From Dipylidium caninum (lineage: Eukaryota > Platyhelminthes > Cestoda > Cyclophyllidea > Dipylidiidae), in contig QEYB01001013.1 in NCBI GenBank assembly GCA_017562135.1, forward strand, positions 62,001 through 126,000: DNA of 64,000 bases. The letters run 5' to 3'. Below are positions 61,409-64,000 of the stretch, piece after piece; positions within the stretch are counted from its first letter, which is position 1; every line of letters begins with the position of its first letter. Position numbers and translations under genes: made by a program. The notes under the pieces are model-generated. The model made no database searches. It was not told the origin of the DNA and saw nothing but the letters and a program-made list of their open reading frames with translations.

Positions 61409-62935
61409 TCACATCGGTGTGCAGAAGATGAAGTAGTAGTTCCCAGCAAAGTAGAAGGATATTGAATGGTTGGGCTTGTGTGAGTAAAAGAAGCCGTGTG
61501 AGCCATTCACGACGAAGCAATGCCATGAGTCACCGAATTGATCGTCTGCAAACTCCTTTATCTCGGCTGCCTGCGCCTGGTAAGTTAAAAAGGGAGTGGG
61601 GAAGGGGACTGGGATTAAAGGAATTTATTGATCTATAATCCAATAATCATTTATCATGAGGCATTGTGGTGTAATGTGGTAGTTTTAATGAAAACCGGGT
61701 TGCTGAGTTAAAGATGTTTCAGGGGATAAACAAAACCCTATTTGTTTGCGGACAAATAAACCTTCGATAATCATTTAATCATATTCCTTGTTTAGAGACA
61801 AGATTGACGTAATTACATTGCGACTGAGACATAGCACGTCCTGATGCATCATAAGCAATGACAAAGTAAGTTCGAAAAAGGGTACCGAATCACAACAACA
61901 GCACAACTTGACACGACACACAGAAAAAATACCTGAAGGTCTCGCGGATTACTCTGCACCGAGTGCCTCGTCACCTTCAAAATCTCCTCCAGCATAAAGT
62001 CCGACATGTCTCTGTCAATCAACTGAATTTGCTGGACATCTTTCGGCGGATATTGCTTCAGCCTACAATGTAAAAGGCGATTTTAGAGTTAGTTTTCGAA
62101 GGGAAATATTTATTCTGGACGTCAGTGACACTGAGAATGAGGAAAGTGCACAAGCAGTCCAAGGATTGATGGCTCATGGAATCTGACTAAACGATCACGC
62201 ATGTTAATGAGTATACGATTAAGACATCCATATTGTGGCAGACAGATAAGTTAAAACTTACATTTCATCCATATCCTGGTGCAGCGTCTCACAAAAAGCC
62301 TCGAGAGTAATTCGGCCGGTACCCTTAGAGTCAAATAAGCGGATCCACCGCTACAAGCATAAGAACAACGCAGCAGTGATGTACCTTCTTAAACGTCTGT
62401 ATTATTTGACAACTAGAGGTAATACCACTAGTCAAAATGACAGGAAAAAACAAGAAATAACAAAATAGATGAAACAGACCAATGAGTTGTTAACTCTCTG
62501 ATTTTTATCTTGACATACCTGTACAACGGTAGGGTTCATGTGATTTTCCTTCACATATTTCTCCAGATCCTCAATCGTGATGTAGACTAGAGAATAAGAG
62601 GAAGAAGATCAAATTCACAGAAACGAATAGAGACAGGTGGGTAGGTGTACCGTCTCTAAATGCAGGAGTGCAAATAAACTTGACAACCTACACTGCAAAA
62701 ATCTCATTTCCATGCACGATTATCAGGGCAAGCGTGGACGCCATGAATTAAGGGAATGGAAACAACTGTCAGTAAACCTTTACTCTACCTAGTAATTCTA
62801 TCCACACACACCCCATACCTCAAAATTATATTAACGTTTAATTCAAAATGCAGTGACCCTTTAGAAAAGACGGAAGAAATGCTTACAGTTCCTCTCCTTA
62901 TCAATAGCGAAGAAAATGGTCTTGTAATCTGCCAT
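61409..62935 (-). CDS. Tegumental EF-hand plus dynein-light-chain protein
   Basis: Platyhelminth-type tegumental antigen. Five exons fit exactly: 62935-62887, 62586-62519, 62350-62262, 62062-61933 and 61576-61409, giving 167 residues. The start MADYKTIFFAIDKERN opens EF-hand 1 (DKERNFYITIED), followed by LEKYVKENHMNP; EF-hand 2 is RWIRLFDSKGTGRITLEAFC. A linker with IQLIDRDMSDFMLEEILKVT leads to a dynein-light-chain-like domain: IKEFADDQFGDSWHCFVVNG, then FYSHKPNHSISFYFAGNYYF and the end IFCTPM. Such proteins lie in the syncytial body surface of flukes and tapeworms and are often antigenic. Both EF loops depart from the calcium-binding consensus (loop 1 has Phe in place of Gly at position 6; loop 2 has Lys at position 3 and Ala at position 12). 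Confidence 0.9.
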
Positions 62936-64000
62936 TTTTGGAGGGTGTGTGTATGTCGTCAAAACCTAAGCCCAAATTCACACGTTGTGATGATTGAGAG
63001 CCAATACGCGCATCTCCAATGCCAACGTTCAGTAACTAATTCATTTGTTTGCCTGCTTAATCAGTCATTCGCTCACCTATTTGTTGCCTCCTGCCTCAAT
63101 GATGACGTTGCGGAGAGGTTTAAACGAAGTGCGTAACGGTAAGCCGTCGCCCAGACTAACTGGTTTAGTCGTGGATTTGCGACGACAGGAAAGTCGAGAT
63201 GAGGCATCAAAATTGGCCATAATCTCAAATGGAAGATAGTGGAGGGAATCACGACTGAAACCATCCCTAATGCTTCTATAATCTCCCCGTAATTAAACGG
63301 TCTAGTGAGGCAAACGTAGTTCCTTTATAGTTTAACAATGTTTATAAGGGAATTTTTGCAGGAAGAGTTTGCTCGGAAAATTATCGGGTGAATGAGAAAT
63401 GGGAAAATACAGTTATCCAAAATGTTGGATTACTTAAAAATCTCTTTCGTGTTGACATTGTACAGAAACCAAGAGGTACAGCAAAACCTCATGCGAAATA
63501 CATGAGTCTGGATATGTATCCCCTACTTTAGGGAGAGAATTTGTTTCAAAAATAGAGGAGCTGATGCAAAGGAGGTGTCTCATCGCGGTGTGAAGCAGAT
63601 TTGTCCTCCTCAGTGTGGTGAGTTTTATAAAAGTGTGGTGGGTATTAACAGACTCACTTCTCGCTTACCATGAGCATATCCTATAGGGGTGAGGGCGTTG
63701 GAAGAGAATGCGAGTATGTGAATCATATATGCTAAACACGTGAAAGGATGTATATTATAGAATTCTGGAATTCGACCACAGTCGAGAAGAAAAATGTCCG
63801 GTCATTTTCGGAGAGAAGTGGCAGACAGAACGAAGGTCTCATATCTCATTCTTGCGAAGACAAACTTGTTGCCACACTGCTTAGATATGTATGATAAATC
63901 CTACTTAAAATGCGGGTGGTTGGCATATGGTAACAAAGCACCGCAAAGATATTATTATTTTCGATTACGATTTGAATTAATGCGAATCCACGGAAATTGT
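62936..64000. other. Right-end intergenic sequence
   Basis: Open frames at 62756-63264 overlap the first exon of the tegumental gene or each other and have no domain. Nothing else recognised up to the window edge. Confidence 0.4.

Noticed and set aside
1..64000. CRISPR arrays, bacterial operons, transposons, tRNA or rRNA genes
   Set aside because: The genes are spliced and eukaryotic; no spaced direct repeats, reverse transcriptase or transposase motifs, or convincing tRNA box A/B pairs were seen by eye.

Overview
The window is nuclear DNA from an animal with compact, intron-rich genes. A parasitic flatworm, most likely a tapeworm, fits best. The strongest pointers are a small EF-hand plus dynein-light-chain protein at the right end, an architecture typical of platyhelminth tegumental antigens, and many tiny introns of about 30-45 bases in otherwise ordinary metazoan genes. 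Species assignment is inference; I cannot run a search. Most genes were recovered by joining exons by eye, so exon edges given to the base are those where phase and homology agree; others are approximate.

Layout. Left end, 1-2760: no gene seen. 2.8-21 kb: three plus-strand genes in a row, a RAB18-like GTPase, the histone chaperone HIRA, and a copper-transporting P-type ATPase (ATP7 type) covering more than 10 kb. 21-29 kb: tightly packed alternating genes, ribosomal protein P1 (minus), WBP4 (plus), a methylene-tetrahydrofolate dehydrogenase (minus) and the ER glucosyltransferase ALG8 (plus). 29-34 kb: a cluster of three intronless genes, each coding for two ubiquitin-like folds in tandem without a conjugation-competent diglycine end; this is the most novel-looking part of the window. 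34.9-37 kb: the MUS81 nuclease (minus), split into short exons. 38.6-42.4 kb: a secreted astacin metalloprotease with about six ShKT modules. 43-48.6 kb: mitochondrial ribosomal protein S24, the transcription elongation factor RTF1 (minus) and a DNAJC25-type membrane co-chaperone. 52-56 kb: a Distal-less (DLX) homeobox gene flanked by the largest gene-free stretches. 58-61 kb: two divergent paralogues of a small secreted single-EGF protein, head to head. 61.4-63 kb: the tegumental EF-hand/dynein-light-chain gene (minus).

The genes do not form one pathway. Several neighbours are head to head within about 430-550 bases (RPLP1/WBP4, MTHFD/ALG8, RTF1/DNAJC25), so shared promoters are likely. Recurring oddities are worth attention: lost catalytic or metal-binding residues in otherwise intact proteins (RAB18 Gln to Ala; MTHFD catalytic Lys to Ile; two ATP7 metal-binding domains without CxxC; weakened EF hands), a large insertion in the ATP7 P domain, and three introns that only make sense with GC instead of GT at the donor.
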